Source of the DNA: Microbacterium sp. zg-Y818
Lineage (GTDB): Bacteria > Actinomycetota > Actinomycetes > Actinomycetales > Microbacteriaceae
NCBI RefSeq assembly: GCF_030246905.1
Contig: NZ_CP126741.1
Coordinates: 2,108,001-2,172,000, forward strand
DNA: 64,000 nucleotides
Direction of reading: 5' to 3'
Below are positions 49,618-58,551 of this stretch, piece after piece; within the stretch, counting starts at the first letter, position 1; every line of letters starts with the position of its first letter. The notes beneath the pieces were generated by a model. The model was not told the DNA's origin. It ran no database searches and saw only the letters and a program-made list of their open reading frames with translations. Position numbers and translations under genes: made by a program.

Positions 49618-50150
49618 GGCTGTCTTTCGGTGTCGTCGAGCACGGATTGCCAGAAGGCCAGGTCTGCGCGCACGGTCATTCGACCCCACGACAGGACTCG
49701 CTGATGGCTGGGTTGCGCACCGCCCAGACCCGGCTGTTCGAGAAAGTGGAGCGTCTCGGTCAGTTCGCGGATGCGGCTTTGCGCCAGGGAGGTGACGAGG
49801 CTCGGCGCGGCATCCATGAAGAACAGCCGCAGCATCGCGGGATCGCGGTACTGGGAAGGCTCCGGAGTCTCTCCGAGCCACTGCACCAGAGCGCGATGTC
49901 CGTCTTCGGTGATGGTGAAGGTGCGGCGTCGGCGGCCAGTCGACTCCTGCGTCGACGATACGAGACCCAGTCCGACGAGTCGTTGCGGCTCCGCATACAG
50001 CTGGGAGCGGGTCACGTGCCAGAAGAACGACATGGATGCCTCGAAGTTCTGCTCGAGCTCATACGACGTCTGCGGGCCCACCGTCGCCAGCAGGCCGAGA
50101 ACGGTATAGGAAACCGGCCGTAACGGACGGTCCACATCGGACGATGGCAT
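49614..50150 (-). CDS. PadR-family transcriptional regulator
   Basis: 178 residues. The winged-helix region is VSYTVLGLLATVGPQTSYEL and FFWHVTRSQLYAEPQRLVGL, followed by the wing STGRRRRTFTITEDG, and the C-terminal dimerising helices are typical of the longer PadR subfamily. It is the first gene of a two-gene operon with the CPBP protease. PadR-like repressors usually control membrane or exporter genes next to them. Confidence 0.88.
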   Translation of the reverse strand: MPSSDVDRPLRPVSYTVLGLLATVGPQTSYELEQNFEASMSFFWHVTRSQLYAEPQRLVGLGLVSSTQESTGRRRRTFTITEDGHRALVQWLGETPEPSQYRDPAMLRLFFMDAAPSLVTSLAQSRIRELTETLHFLEQPGLGGAQPSHQRVLSWGRMTVRADLAFWQSVLDDTERQP

Positions 50151-50183
50151 CCGGCAACCGTAGCAGCCCAGGTGTCGGCGACG

Positions 50184-51362
50184 CTACGAGACCGGGGCGG
50201 GAGCCGCGGCGCGACGGTCCAGAGCCCGCGTGATGCGCTCGAAGCTCCACAGCCACGCCAGTTCGACCGGTCCGCGCGAGAAGCGCTTCAGCCAGATCCC
50301 CGCTGCGGTGACCACCACAACCACGACCACGACGTAGATCCCGATCGTCGCCGGCACGCGCGCGGCGGGGTCGAGGCGTGCCGCAAGACCCAGCCCCCAG
50401 CCGTAACAGATGGCGGATGCCACAAGATTCTGAAGGACGTACGAACTCAACGCGGTACGCCCGACATCCTGGATGCGTCGACCCACGAAGCCCCGCCCGG
50501 GTCGACGCTCGACGAACTCGACGACGAGAGCGAGGATCCCCAGCGCCACCAGCGGCGCCGTGCCGTATCGGGTGAAGACGAGCCCAGCGATCCCGCCGCC
50601 GAGGCCGATCACCATGTCGGCGACGAACGCGACGCACCCGATGATCATCAGCCTCCGACGCAGTCGATGGCCCGTGGGATCGAGCAGGCCACGCCGAACC
50701 AGCAGTGCGCCCAGCAGGAACATCGCGATGGAGAGGGCGATGATCAGCACCGGCTCGAGCCGGAACACCACCAGGTTCTGCAGCCGGAACACCACGAGGT
50801 CGATCCAGGTTCCGTCGGCATAGGGATTGGGATCAAGTTGGCTGCCCCCGGACGCAACGGGAGCCACCGCGAGCACGACCGTCAGCGCGGTGATCAGCAC
50901 GAGATGCACGGCGGCGGCCGCGATCATCCACGCTCGCTGGGCTCGTTCCGTGGTGGCCAGCAGGTAGGCGACGACGATGCCGGTGACCGCGTACCCCATC
51001 AGCACGTCGAACTCGACGACGAGCACGAAATGCAGGATGCCGTCGATCAAGAGCAACGCGGCCCGCCACGGGTAGCGACCAGGCCAGGCCGCCCCCGCGC
51101 GCACGGCGGAGCGTCGCTGCAACTCGAGCCCGATCCCGAACATGAGTGTGAGCAACCCGAGGAACTTCCCCTGCGCGAACTGCTGGAGAACGGACTCCAC
51201 TGCCCGCCACACGGGCGGCGTGGTGGCAATGGTCGAGCCATTGAGATACCCGATGAACCCCTCTGGATTCGTGAAGATCCAGATGTTGGTTGCCAGTGTT
51301 CCGAGTATCGCGATCCCCCGCAGCAGGTCGAGGGATCCGTAGCGAACAGCGCCTGAGGACAT
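50184..51362 (-). CDS. DUF418 multi-pass membrane protein
   Basis: 392 residues, about ten membrane spans. The N-terminal LDLLRGIAILGTLATNIWIF and C-terminal DVGRTALSSYVLQNLVASAI are DUF418 signatures (acyltransferase-3-like, YeiB group). Function unknown in the family; a role in cell-envelope modification is often assumed. It is divergent from a TetR gene, with a palindromic operator between them. Confidence 0.85.
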   Translation of the reverse strand: MSSGAVRYGSLDLLRGIAILGTLATNIWIFTNPEGFIGYLNGSTIATTPPVWRAVESVLQQFAQGKFLGLLTLMFGIGLELQRRSAVRAGAAWPGRYPWRAALLLIDGILHFVLVVEFDVLMGYAVTGIVVAYLLATTERAQRAWMIAAAAVHLVLITALTVVLAVAPVASGGSQLDPNPYADGTWIDLVVFRLQNLVVFRLEPVLIIALSIAMFLLGALLVRRGLLDPTGHRLRRRLMIIGCVAFVADMVIGLGGGIAGLVFTRYGTAPLVALGILALVVEFVERRPGRGFVGRRIQDVGRTALSSYVLQNLVASAICYGWGLGLAARLDPAARVPATIGIYVVVVVVVVTAAGIWLKRFSRGPVELAWLWSFERITRALDRRAAAPAPVS

Positions 51363-51377
51363 GCGAGCGACCGTACC

Positions 51378-51389
51378 ATACGATCGTAT
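51378..51389. promoter_or_regulatory. Candidate TetR operator
   Basis: ATACGATCGTAT, a perfect 12-bp palindrome in the 59-bp spacer between the divergent DUF418 and TetR genes. TetR proteins typically bind such central palindromes; control of both genes is expected. Confidence 0.65.
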
Positions 51390-51421
51390 TGTTGGGGTGG
51401 TCGCGTGTGTGAGAATGAGCT

Positions 51422-51988
51422 ATGCCGCCCCCGCCGGACCTCCTCGCCGCAGTCACCGCACTGCTCGTTGAGGAAGGCTTCGAGGGCATCAGCGTGCGCA
51501 AGGTCGCCGATCGCGCGGGCGTCTCGATCGGCGCCGTCCAGCACCACTTCCCGACCAAGGCCGCCATGCTCACCGCAGCCATGGATGCCGCCTCCCGGCA
51601 GTTCCGCGACAGACTCGAGCAGCGGGCCGGCCCCGACGCGTCAGCCGAACAGGCGCTGCGCGCGGTCGTGGATGAGCTGCTGGGGATGGGCCCGGAACGA
51701 CGAGCGGCTAGTGTGCTCTGGGTGGCCCGACTGGCACGATCCGCCATCGATCCCTCGTTTGCGGCCGCGCACGCCGCAGAGTGGCAGCAGGTGGAGGACC
51801 TCCTGGTCTGGCTCATCCAGCAGTGTCTGCCCCACCGCGACCCCGCATGGGCGCGCGACGAGGCAGCCACCCTTCTCGCCGTCATCGACGGTCTTGCGAC
51901 GGCCGCTCTCGTGGAGCCCCAGCGCATGCCCCCCGCCCGCGCGAGCGCGCTCATCGATGCGGTTCTTGCGCGACTTCTCGCCGGTTAG
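51422..51988 (+). CDS. TetR-family repressor
   Basis: 188 residues. The helix-turn-helix reads EEGFEGISVRKVADRAGVSI then GAVQHHFPTKAAMLTAAMD; the C-terminal domain is the TetR_C type with an aromatic/Leu-rich pocket. It is divergent from the DUF418 gene across a 12-bp palindrome, its likely target. GAGAAT lies 5 nt before the ATG with no ribosome-binding site. Confidence 0.88.
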   Translation: MPPPPDLLAAVTALLVEEGFEGISVRKVADRAGVSIGAVQHHFPTKAAMLTAAMDAASRQFRDRLEQRAGPDASAEQALRAVVDELLGMGPERRAASVLWVARLARSAIDPSFAAAHAAEWQQVEDLLVWLIQQCLPHRDPAWARDEAATLLAVIDGLATAALVEPQRMPPARASALIDAVLARLLAG

Positions 51989-52122
51989 GCCACGGGGCGC
52001 GGATCCGGGGCGGCGGCGTTCGCCCGACTGGCGCGGCGGTCTGCGGCCGCCGGCCGGTGACGGGCTCCCGTCCAGCTGACGAGAGCCCGCCCCAGGATGC
52101 GTGCGCGTCCGGTGCGCCCCCG

Positions 52123-53025
52123 TCAGTAGCCGACGGCGGCGAGCCCGGCGTTGGCCTGGTCCGGCGTGAAGCCGGAACCGTGCTCGCTGGTCAGCTGCTC
52201 GAACAGCCCATCGCGACTGAACGCCATCGCGTCCAGGTACGACTGAGCCGCCTCGGCCGCCTCGGCGTTCCAATCGACACGCCCAGACTGTTCGAGCGTG
52301 GCCACGGCGAACTCGGCATCCTCAGCCGCGAACCCGGAACCGTACTCGCTGCTCAGCTGCTGAATGAGCCCGGCGCGGCTGAACGGCATGACGTCGAGGT
52401 ACTGTTCGGCGTTGCGGATCGCGTTCTCCTGCGCGAGGGTCAACTTCGGCTTCTCCTGAAGCGTCAGCCGCACGGTGGACCCTTCTTCGGCCTGCGCGCC
52501 TGCGGCGACATCCTGTGTGGTGACCGGCATGGTGACGTCACCGCCAGCGACGTCGACCTGCAGGCCCACCGACGAAAGCGCCGCCTGAGCGTCCGCACCG
52601 GTCAGCCCCACGACGTTCGGGACGTCGACCATGACCGGCTCGACCTCTTCCTCGGCCTCGTCCTCGGTCCCTGTCGAGGGGGTCTGCGATGCGAGGGGCT
52701 TCTCAGCCGCGATGTCGTCGCCGCCACCGCCCAATGCGCCACCGATGCCGGAAACCACGATGATGCCACCGACAATGGCGACCGGGATGACGATGCCCTT
52801 GCGCTTGAACCACGGGCGTTTCGAGGCGTTCGCGGGCGCCACCGGCGCGGAGACCGCATCGGCGTGCGGGGCGGTGGGGGCTGCGGCGACCGTCCCCGGC
52901 GCTGAGATCGGGCGGACGTGCTCTGTCCAGGCGGTGCCGTCGTACCAGCGCTCAGTACCCGGCGCCTTGACATCGGCGTACCAGCCCGCTGCGAACGTAG
53001 GGCGGCCGTCATCGGAAGTAGTCAT
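52123..53025 (-). CDS. DUF2510-TM-PASTA-Ltp surface protein
   Basis: 300 residues in four parts. An N-terminal DUF2510 motif (GWYADVKAPGTERWYDGTAW) is cytoplasmic; one membrane span follows near 75-95; then a PASTA-like domain (VDVPNVVGLTGADAQAALSS); and at the C-terminus two Ltp repeats (YLDVMPFSRAGLIQQLSSEY, YLDAMAFSRDGLFEQLTSEH). Ltp repeats are known from a phage lipoprotein that blocks DNA injection by related phages. PASTA domains bind cell-wall fragments. A surface protein that senses or shields the wall is inferred; superinfection exclusion is possible but untested. Confidence 0.85.
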   Translation of the reverse strand: MTTSDDGRPTFAAGWYADVKAPGTERWYDGTAWTEHVRPISAPGTVAAAPTAPHADAVSAPVAPANASKRPWFKRKGIVIPVAIVGGIIVVSGIGGALGGGGDDIAAEKPLASQTPSTGTEDEAEEEVEPVMVDVPNVVGLTGADAQAALSSVGLQVDVAGGDVTMPVTTQDVAAGAQAEEGSTVRLTLQEKPKLTLAQENAIRNAEQYLDVMPFSRAGLIQQLSSEYGSGFAAEDAEFAVATLEQSGRVDWNAEAAEAAQSYLDAMAFSRDGLFEQLTSEHGSGFTPDQANAGLAAVGY

Positions 53026-53222
53026 CGAAGTTCCCCTTTAATGAATCGCCAAGGGTCGAGCGCCCCCAGTCATGACGCGCCCAACCGTCTCCCCAACGGT
53101 GAGTGATGCCGACTCTCTGCGAGTCGCTGCCTCTCCTCCGGCGCGTGATTTCACCATAGCGAACACATAGGACATTCCGTCAAGGACTGGAGCCCGACCC
53201 GGTCCGGGACTGCGCTCCGCCC

Positions 53223-54470
53223 CTACCGAGTCGCGGCATCCACTTCGCGAGTCGCAACCACGCTGCGGTCGTCGGGCGTGAGCTCGCCGCGCAGCGTGAC
53301 CGCCGCGAGCAGGTAGCACCCCACGAACACCACCGCTCCCCCGGCAACGGGAATCGTCAGGTCGATCGCCCCGAGCACGCCGCCCAGCGCAGATCCGGCG
53401 GCCAGGCCGAGCAGTCCGAGAACGCGCGTTGCGCCGCCGACCCGTCCGAGCAGGGCGTCGGGCACGAGACGCTGGCGCAATGAGAGTGCGCAGATGCTCC
53501 AGACGACGGCGTGCAGGATGTACAGCGCCAGGAGCACGCCGGCGAGGATCGGATCTGTCGTGACGGCAAGACCGCCCAGGCTCAGCGCACCCAGCAGCAG
53601 GCTGGCCACGATCGTCCACCGGTATCCCAGCCATGTGCGCAACCGGGGCGCGAGGAACGAGCCGAGCAGCCCACCGAGCGCAGAGAAGGCGAGCAGCAGT
53701 CCGTAACCGGTGGCGTCCAGCCCCAGCCGCTCCTCGGCGAACAGGACGAGGATCGAGAAGGGCAGCATGTAGCCGACGCTCGCGAGTGCTCCGATGAGCG
53801 CGAGGAAGCCGACCACCCGGTGCCGCGCGAACCAGGCGATCCCTTCTCGCGCCTCGGCGTACACCGAGGGCCGCGCGGGCGGCGCGTCAGCGTGCGGCTG
53901 CGTCGAGCGCCGAATCGGCAGCGCGAGGGCGACGAGCCCGGCAGCGGCCCACAGCCCGCCCATCGCCAAGACGGGCGCGGCCGCCGCCAGCGCGAACAGG
54001 AAGCCACCGAGCGGAGGACCGGCGAACTCATCGCAGATCAGCTGCGCGGCCGCAACGCGTCCGTTCGCGGAGCCGAGTCGTTTCCGGTCGACGAGGGAAG
54101 GAAGCATGGCCACGGCAGCGCTGTCGGCCACGCTCTCCAACGTGCCGACCACGGCCATCGCCGCGTACAGGATCACCAGCGATGAGACCCCGAACTGAAC
54201 GGTGAGCGCCAGCACGAGCAGCGCGACGCCTCGCAGCAGATTCGCCGCGACGATGAGGGTGCGGCGGTCCCACCGGTCGACCCAGACCCCGATTGGCAAG
54301 GCGACCAGCAGACGCACCAGCGCGTAGAGCGTGGCCAGCCCCGCGACCAGGCGCGGATCGTCGGTCATGGATGCCGCGAGCAGCGGCATCGATACGAAGG
54401 CGAGACCGTCGGCCAGGTTCGATAGAGCGTTCGCGCTCCAGAGCACGCCGAACCCGCGACCGCGCGACAT
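53223..54470 (-). CDS. MFS transporter
   Basis: 415 residues, twelve membrane spans. The N-terminal SANALSNLADGLAFVSMPLL and the loop motif IGVWVDRWDRRTLIVAANLL (Gly-x3-Asp-Arg-x-Asp-Arg) are typical of MFS exporters (DHA-like). A decayed second copy of the central part is found at 59.1-59.5 kb. The compound exported is unknown. Confidence 0.88.
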   Translation of the reverse strand: MSRGRGFGVLWSANALSNLADGLAFVSMPLLAASMTDDPRLVAGLATLYALVRLLVALPIGVWVDRWDRRTLIVAANLLRGVALLVLALTVQFGVSSLVILYAAMAVVGTLESVADSAAVAMLPSLVDRKRLGSANGRVAAAQLICDEFAGPPLGGFLFALAAAAPVLAMGGLWAAAGLVALALPIRRSTQPHADAPPARPSVYAEAREGIAWFARHRVVGFLALIGALASVGYMLPFSILVLFAEERLGLDATGYGLLLAFSALGGLLGSFLAPRLRTWLGYRWTIVASLLLGALSLGGLAVTTDPILAGVLLALYILHAVVWSICALSLRQRLVPDALLGRVGGATRVLGLLGLAAGSALGGVLGAIDLTIPVAGGAVVFVGCYLLAAVTLRGELTPDDRSVVATREVDAATR

Positions 54471-54499
54471 GTCGCCAGCCTATGGGCGGTCCTCTGCGG

Positions 54500-55822
54500 T
54501 TACCGCTCCGGCCACAGCCCTCTCGACTGCCGATACTCCGTGGCCTCGGCTTCCTCGGTGAACTCAAGGATGTTGCCGACCTTCTCCAGAAGGACTTCCC
54601 GAACCTCCGCCGGGCTCGCGAAGAAGAACTCCTTGCGCGGGTTTGCCTGGTTCACCGCTCTCGCGGCGAAGTGTCGATGCAGTTCCAACTCCAGCGTGAC
54701 GGCGTCCTCAGAGAAGTACAGAGCGTGTGTGTCGAACCTGAAGGGCACCGACGCCCCGCCAAGTTCGAAGATGCGCTCGCGAGGCTCAAGCCTTCGAGTA
54801 AGTCCGATTTTCACGACGTTTGCTCCGAATGCACCTTCATTAGAGATCACGTAAACATAGCCAGCACGAATATTCGCAAGGCGGAAGTCGTTCTGAGCGA
54901 TTGCTTCATCGACTTCCGCGAGCCGCGCGGAGAGGATCGGATCGTCCTCACCACGCGCCCGGAGCGCAGCGAGCGTGTTTTCAAGATGAGCCCGCTCCTT
55001 GTCCAGGCGCGCCCGCTCTTCGGCCAGCTCTTTGGCGACGCGGTGCTCCTCACGAAGGCGGGCGCGTTCCTCCCGCGCCGCCTCCTTCTCTTCCTGCTTC
55101 TTCATGAGCCAATCCGCTGTTAGCTCGAGCTCCTCAAAACGCAGATCGTGGTACGCGTCGCTGATCCGCATCTCCATCATGTTGCCCAGCCTGGCAATCG
55201 CAGTGCGAGAGGCGTCAAGCCGCCGCTTGGCCGTGTGGACGTTGCCCGCGCGCAGCGTCCGGAGCGCGTTGTCAGCTTCAGAGTTGTACGCGCGAAGCAT
55301 TAGCTTGGCGAGATCCTCGGTCATCCTCCGCCCCTGAGCGATCGAGTTGTTGAAGGTGAACATCTCAGACTTAACGATTGCCTGCCCCGACTTAACCATC
55401 TCGGCGACGCGCGATTCGATCGACTCCAGCCGCGTTTGATACGCCGCGGCAGATTCCAGTGGATGGTGGTAACGATAGATACCCACATGCTGAAGGACTA
55501 GTGCGTCGCTGAGTTCGACGGGCTCCTCAGAGCGGAGACTCTCTAGCTTTGCGCGCAGCGCATGGTTCTCCGCCTTTACCAGCGCGAGTTCCTTCTCGAT
55601 CCCTCCCGCCCCCTCCGATGCGACAGGAGGTTGGAGATCCGGCGTTTGCCCTTCGGACCGAAGCTCAGTTCCTTCGGCTGAACCTTCAGGTGCGAGCCAA
55701 AGCACCCAGTCGGTCGGCGGAGCCGGCCAACCCGGGTCGGGCTGCCAGCCGGCAGGGGGCTCCCAACCTGCTGGCGGCTTCGGCCATCCTGGTGGCGGGT
55801 TGAAAACGCGGCCGGCAGACAC
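54500..55822 (-). CDS. DUF4041/GIY-YIG (T5orf172-type) protein
   Basis: 440 residues. The N-terminus has repeated PP(A)GW units, then coiled coil, then a DUF4041-like helical region (KSGQAIVKSEMFTFNNSIAQ), a second highly charged coiled coil (240-290) and a C-terminal GIY-YIG fold (320-405: GYVYVISNEGAFGANVVKIG with conserved Arg and Glu in ELELHRHF). GIY-YIG of the T5orf172 type occurs in phage and defence proteins. The GTG start overlaps the stop of the upstream gene by one base (TAGTG), so the two proteins are made together. A nuclease module is inferred. Confidence 0.78.
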   Translation of the reverse strand: MSAGRVFNPPPGWPKPPAGWEPPAGWQPDPGWPAPPTDWVLWLAPEGSAEGTELRSEGQTPDLQPPVASEGAGGIEKELALVKAENHALRAKLESLRSEEPVELSDALVLQHVGIYRYHHPLESAAAYQTRLESIESRVAEMVKSGQAIVKSEMFTFNNSIAQGRRMTEDLAKLMLRAYNSEADNALRTLRAGNVHTAKRRLDASRTAIARLGNMMEMRISDAYHDLRFEELELTADWLMKKQEEKEAAREERARLREEHRVAKELAEERARLDKERAHLENTLAALRARGEDDPILSARLAEVDEAIAQNDFRLANIRAGYVYVISNEGAFGANVVKIGLTRRLEPRERIFELGGASVPFRFDTHALYFSEDAVTLELELHRHFAARAVNQANPRKEFFFASPAEVREVLLEKVGNILEFTEEAEATEYRQSRGLWPER

Positions 55823-57069
55823 TAGACGCGTCTCACCCCGCCCGCAGCGATCGCCACCAGTCCGTGCGGGTTCTTTGACAGAGCCGCGCCCAGGTGCTCG
55901 AGAGTCAGACCGGGTACTACCGCCGACAGGTCAAGCTCCTCGAAACGCACTCGCTCGGTCGCGACGGCGACAAAGGGCACATATGTCGGACGACCCGTGG
56001 CCGGGTTCGTAGTCTCGGTCCCGAGTTCGAGGGAGATTGCTCTGATCAAGCCTCTGCGGTCCGCCTCGAACACTTCATGCAATGTCCGGAGCGCGACGTT
56101 GTGGACGATGCTGGCGTAGCGGTCCTTCGTCTCCTTCTGCGTAGCAGCCACCGGAGTTATCTCGTCAGTTGCCTTCGTGAATTTGTAATGCTTGATCGCG
56201 GGGATGGTAGAGGGCCCAGGGATCAGAACGCGGATGACCAGCTCAGCGGTACTGGGCTCGAATGTCGCCGTGTGCGACACCGGGAACCAATCGGGGTAGA
56301 CCGAGTTCGCGAGAACGATGCTTACGTATTCTTGGACAGCTTCGACCGTGCCGTAACCCAGTCCAGCGATCAGCTGATCCAGCGCCTCATTCTGTTCCGC
56401 CGCTTCTTTCTCGAGGCGCTCACACTCGGCCTCATACTTCGCTGTCTCAAGCGACAGTTGCTCCGTGCGGCGCCGCTCAACCTCCTGGTGCTTCTCAACC
56501 TGCGCAGCTCTCTGCGTGGGCAGAGCATCCACCGCTGCTTGCCAGGCGTAATAGTCCGCCGCGTACTCGCGCTCCACTGCGGCGAGTTCCTCGGCTTCCT
56601 TTTTCTTCCTTCCCAAGAGCCCTTTGACCTCGGCAGGAGTGCGTCGGACAGGGAAGGGTGGGTCTGCGACGGGAGTGGGCGCGGGGAAGGGGCGCCGGAG
56701 GTCCGGGCGCGGAAACGCCGGGCGTTTAACCACCACTCGGAGCTTCTCGAGGTCCACGAAGTCGTCCACCTCGAGCGTGGCCTGCAGGAGTGAGTCCAGG
56801 ACTTCATACTGGCTGCGGAGGTCGGCATTCAAGTCCTCTACCTCTGCCATCTGCGCGGCGACGTGGGCATCTGCGGCCGCCTTCTCGAGCCGCTTGCGGT
56901 CCGCTTCAGACGCGCGCTGCGCGGCAAGTTGCGCCCGCTCAGCGGCGCGTTGTGCCTGCTCTGCACGGCGGACTCCCGCCGCCTGCTGCCGTAACGCTGC
57001 CTGCTGACGCTGCTCAGCGAGCTTCGCTTGGTGCTGCAACTCTGCAAAGAATCCACGACGACGTGCCAC
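55822..57069 (-). CDS. Coiled-coil protein with a conserved C-terminal domain (restriction-system-like)
   Basis: 415 residues. An Ala/Gln/Arg-rich coiled coil fills the first 90 residues, and a second coiled coil spans about 150-225. The C-terminal 180 residues form a conserved domain (YVSIVLANSVYPDWFPVSHT, RYASIVHNVALRTLHEVFEA, HLGAALSKNPHGLVAI). From memory, longer actinobacterial proteins with this domain are annotated as restriction-system proteins and add an Mrr-like nuclease that is absent here. The partner nuclease would be the coupled GIY-YIG protein. No signal peptide; cytoplasmic. Confidence 0.72.
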   Translation of the reverse strand: MARRRGFFAELQHQAKLAEQRQQAALRQQAAGVRRAEQAQRAAERAQLAAQRASEADRKRLEKAAADAHVAAQMAEVEDLNADLRSQYEVLDSLLQATLEVDDFVDLEKLRVVVKRPAFPRPDLRRPFPAPTPVADPPFPVRRTPAEVKGLLGRKKKEAEELAAVEREYAADYYAWQAAVDALPTQRAAQVEKHQEVERRRTEQLSLETAKYEAECERLEKEAAEQNEALDQLIAGLGYGTVEAVQEYVSIVLANSVYPDWFPVSHTATFEPSTAELVIRVLIPGPSTIPAIKHYKFTKATDEITPVAATQKETKDRYASIVHNVALRTLHEVFEADRRGLIRAISLELGTETTNPATGRPTYVPFVAVATERVRFEELDLSAVVPGLTLEHLGAALSKNPHGLVAIAAGGVRRV

Positions 57070-57269
57070 CTGTCCTCCAACGCTCGACTGCTCGTAGTCT
57101 ATGAGTCAGTCCGCACTTGAGTTCTCGCAGCGCCAGCTCCCCGAGGTCGGTGCCGTCCGACTTCTTCATCGAAGGCCAGCACGATGAAACCGGCCGTTAA
57201 CCGCACCCTCGATAGACTCCCGGAGCGCCGTGTCGCAGACGTACATGTACGTGCGGGATTGTCGCGATC

Positions 57270-58094
57270 GTGCTGTCGATCGGTGGGATCTTCTTCCTCA
57301 ACATCCTCTTCGCCGCTGTCGCGGTCATGGTGAACCAGGTTCAGCAGGACGGCGGTGCGGTCTACACGCCGCTACTCCACGCTGCGGGAATGGCATCGGC
57401 GGCACTGCTGACCCCGTGGAGCATGCTCATCCAGAAGTGGCTCTACGGCGTGAAGGGCGCGTCGCTGCACTCGGTGTTCTCGCGCTTCCGGTTCGACATC
57501 TTCGGGAAGGCGCTGCTGCTCGTCGTTCCGGCGTGGAGCATCGTCTCGGTCGTGCTGTACTGGTCGCCGCTGCCCGAGGCCAGTTGGAGCCACACGGATG
57601 TGCTCTGGTTCCTGCTGGCCACGATCCTGCTCACGCCGCTGCAGGGCGCAGGTGAGGAGTACGGCTTCCGCGGATTGATCTTCCGTGTCGCCGGCGGATG
57701 GGCGCGCGGCGCCCGGGCGGGGCTCGTGCTCGGCATCGTCGTCTCGAGCGTGGTGTTCGCCATCGTCCACCTCTCCACCGACGTCTGGCTGAACGCCTGG
57801 TACCTCGTCTTCGCCGTCGGGCTGTCGCTGATCACCTGGCGCACCGGTGGCATCGAGATCGCCATCGTGCTGCATGCAATGTTCAACACGGTGAACTTCG
57901 TGTTCGACGTCGCCCTGCGCGCGGACATGGCCACTGCGTACGACCGGTCGGCGGGCGTGGCCTCGGTGGAGACGCTGGCGCCGATGGCCGTGATCGTCAT
58001 CGCCGTCGCGGTCGTGTGGGTGTGGACGCGCGGGAAGGGGACGGTTCGGGTGCCGGTGGAGGCTGGGGAGCGCGAGGAGGCGGTGGCGGTCTAG
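57270..58094 (+). CDS. CPBP intramembrane protease, probably 5'-truncated
   Basis: 274 residues from a GTG. The catalytic motif is GEEYGFRGLIFR and a second His is in VFAIVHLSTD; a third motif is MFNTVNF. Relatives usually carry a further cytosolic N-terminus, and here the preceding 50 codons are open but unlike the family, so the true 5' end may have been lost. The last 360 bp are nearly identical to 41.26-41.62 kb. No ribosome-binding site is evident. Confidence 0.65.
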   Translation: MLSIGGIFFLNILFAAVAVMVNQVQQDGGAVYTPLLHAAGMASAALLTPWSMLIQKWLYGVKGASLHSVFSRFRFDIFGKALLLVVPAWSIVSVVLYWSPLPEASWSHTDVLWFLLATILLTPLQGAGEEYGFRGLIFRVAGGWARGARAGLVLGIVVSSVVFAIVHLSTDVWLNAWYLVFAVGLSLITWRTGGIEIAIVLHAMFNTVNFVFDVALRADMATAYDRSAGVASVETLAPMAVIVIAVAVVWVWTRGKGTVRVPVEAGEREEAVAV

Positions 58095-58380
58095 GCCCAG
58101 CGCGCACCGGACTAGCGTGAAACCACGCATGATGGGCCGGTTGTCGGGCTGAGTCATCGAGCGGGCGCCGGTCGATGGTCCCGTCTCTAGTGCGCGTCCG
58201 GCAACCGTTCGGGCCGGACCACGCAGCTGATGGGCGGGTGCCGCACTGACCGATGTCACCGATGTCGGCTCCACCTCAGAGGCGGCCGCCGCGACCGCGC
58301 CCCGTCGCGCGGTGAGTTACGAGGACCGCGCCGCAGCCTTCAGAATGCCTGGTGACGGCCGGATTCGGATGGTGAGTTAG
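58095..58380. other. 286-bp spacer without a gene
   Basis: No convincing reading frame on either strand, no hairpin terminator and no known repeat after the CPBP gene. The two TGAGTTA-like words near 58311 and 58373 (GGTGAGTTA) are a 62-bp-spaced direct repeat of unknown meaning. Confidence 0.4.
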
Positions 58381-58551
58381 TCAGCTGTTGCGCGGCTGGG
58401 CGGTCCGGCCGACGGCTGCCTTCTCACGCACGATGTAGCGCCCAGTAGGTCCTTGGCGCTCAACGGTGCGGCCGGAGCGTTCGAGGTTACGCTTGGCTTT
58501 CGCGACGAGTTCCTCGGCGAGTTGTTGGGACTGCTCGCTGTATCCGCTCAT
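58381..58551 (-). CDS. Small hypothetical basic protein
   Basis: 56 residues from MSGYSEQ, whose ATG overlaps the stop of the upstream membrane gene (ATGA). A helical segment rich in Lys/Arg/Glu (LAEELVAKAKRNLERSGRTV) is followed by ERQGPTGRYIVREKAAV. No family known. Tight coupling suggests it works with the membrane protein. Confidence 0.6.
   Translation of the reverse strand: MSGYSEQSQQLAEELVAKAKRNLERSGRTVERQGPTGRYIVREKAAVGRTAQPRNS

Noticed and set aside
41169..58094. Integrated prophage or conjugative element between the CPBP copies
   Set aside because: No integrase, tRNA att site, phage structural, relaxase or transfer genes were found.
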